64,000 bases of DNA, from NCBI RefSeq assembly GCF_018687735.1, contig NZ_CP061304.1, positions 1,550,001 through 1,614,000 of the forward strand, read 5' to 3'. The notes beneath the pieces were generated by a model that saw nothing but the letters and a program-made list of their open reading frames with translations, was not told the origin of the DNA and did no database searches. Position 1 is the stretch's first letter. Each line of letters starts with the position of its first letter. The stretch is from Polynucleobacter sp. MG-5-Ahmo-C2 (GTDB taxonomy: Bacteria; Pseudomonadota; Gammaproteobacteria; Burkholderiales; Burkholderiaceae). Shown piece by piece: positions 63,756 to 64,000 of this stretch. The translations under genes and the position numbers were made by a program.

Positions 63756-64000
63756 TGATAGTTCTCATATATTGAAGGTGGAATAATCTTTGAAGTCGGC
63801 ATATATCCAGGCACATTTAACTTCATGATATCAACTGGGTTGCTACCAGCGCTAGCAAAACCCCTAAATTCTATTTGGAAGAGTACTTGAGTGGTAGTAA
63901 TCACTGAGGTATTTAGCATCTGAGAGTACGCACCGCGGAAGGTCCAGCAATCTCGTGTCCACTCCAAACCAACCAGAGTATTCAAGGTTCTAGTAGTCAA
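63752..64000 (-). CDS. lptD: LPS-assembly protein LptD, C-terminal end only
   Basis: Only the last 82 or so residues are in the window; the gene continues beyond the right edge. The visible end (LVGLEWTRDCWTFRGAYSQ ... QVLFQIEFRGFASAGSNP) has the final beta-barrel strands and the conserved late cysteine of LptD. The position just before surA, with a 4-base overlap, is the classic lptD-surA-pdxA-rsmA order and supports the call. Confidence 0.88.
   Translation of the reverse strand: MTTRTLNTLVGLEWTRDCWTFRGAYSQMLNTSVITTTQVLFQIEFRGFASAGSNPVDIMKLNVPGYMPTSKIIPPSIYENYQ

Noticed and set aside
1-64000. CRISPR arrays, prophage, insertion sequences or rRNA
   Set aside because: No regularly spaced direct repeats, no phage or transposase genes and no rRNA-like sequence were seen.

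Overview
The window reads as chromosomal DNA of a free-living betaproteobacterium, family Burkholderiaceae, most like Polynucleobacter. The evidence is gene order (lptD-surA-pdxA-rsmA; sucC-sucD-terC-pilin; recA-recX; miaB-ybeY-corC-lnt-glyQ-glyS-gmhB-plsC), a homodimeric AceE, a CBB-type class II aldolase, a Bug-type binding protein and a moderate, AT-leaning base composition. Genes are tightly packed. Only one gene-free stretch exceeds 300 bases (25704-26039), and I see no prophage, insertion sequence, CRISPR array or rRNA. The genus is an inference; no search was run.

Left part, 1-12.7 kb. A long minus-strand operon (pgk, pyk, fba, purC, purE, purK, tsaC) joins lower glycolysis to purine synthesis and ends in a tsaC cut by the window edge. 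Divergent from it are ilvE, a small zinc-finger protein, a heptosyltransferase (waaF), an NTF2-like protein and an unknown protein. These converge on a secreted M48 protease; moaC follows.

12.7-16.8 kb is an AT-rich, surface-glycan-like patch: a family 2 glycosyltransferase, an unrecognised protein, a TPR protein fused to a heptosyltransferase-like domain, and a type IV pilin. 16.9-24 kb returns to core genes: terC, sucDC, recX-recA with an SOS box, a DUF2878-type membrane protein, a tRNA-Met with its own promoter and terminator, a lipoprotein, a 13-residue-repeat secreted protein and a MOSC protein.

24-32 kb is transport: an MHS-type MFS permease, and divergently a complete TRAP transporter followed by a gamma-glutamyltransferase. 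An NtrC-like TGCA array lies between them. A TRIC-type channel and a maleylacetoacetate isomerase-like GST follow.

32-47.5 kb is an accessory catabolic region with three local regulators. A Rieske oxygenase, stand-alone ferredoxin and PanE-like reductase face a GntR regulator across a perfect palindrome. A class II aldolase faces a LysR regulator. A second pyruvate-dehydrogenase-type E1/E2 pair, whose E2 has no lipoyl domain, heads an operon with a COG4091-type dehydrogenase, an orphan amino-acid-type binding protein and an epoxide-hydrolase-like enzyme; it is divergent from an Lrp-type regulator across a good Lrp-box match. This PDH operon is the most unusual part of the window.

47.5-64 kb is again housekeeping: gamma carbonic anhydrase, amtB (with an NtrC-like site), small envelope proteins, OsmC, an antiporter, miaB-ybeY-corC-lnt (with ybeZ/phoH missing from its usual place), glyQS, gmhB, plsC, and the rsmA-pdxA-surA-lptD operon running off the right edge.
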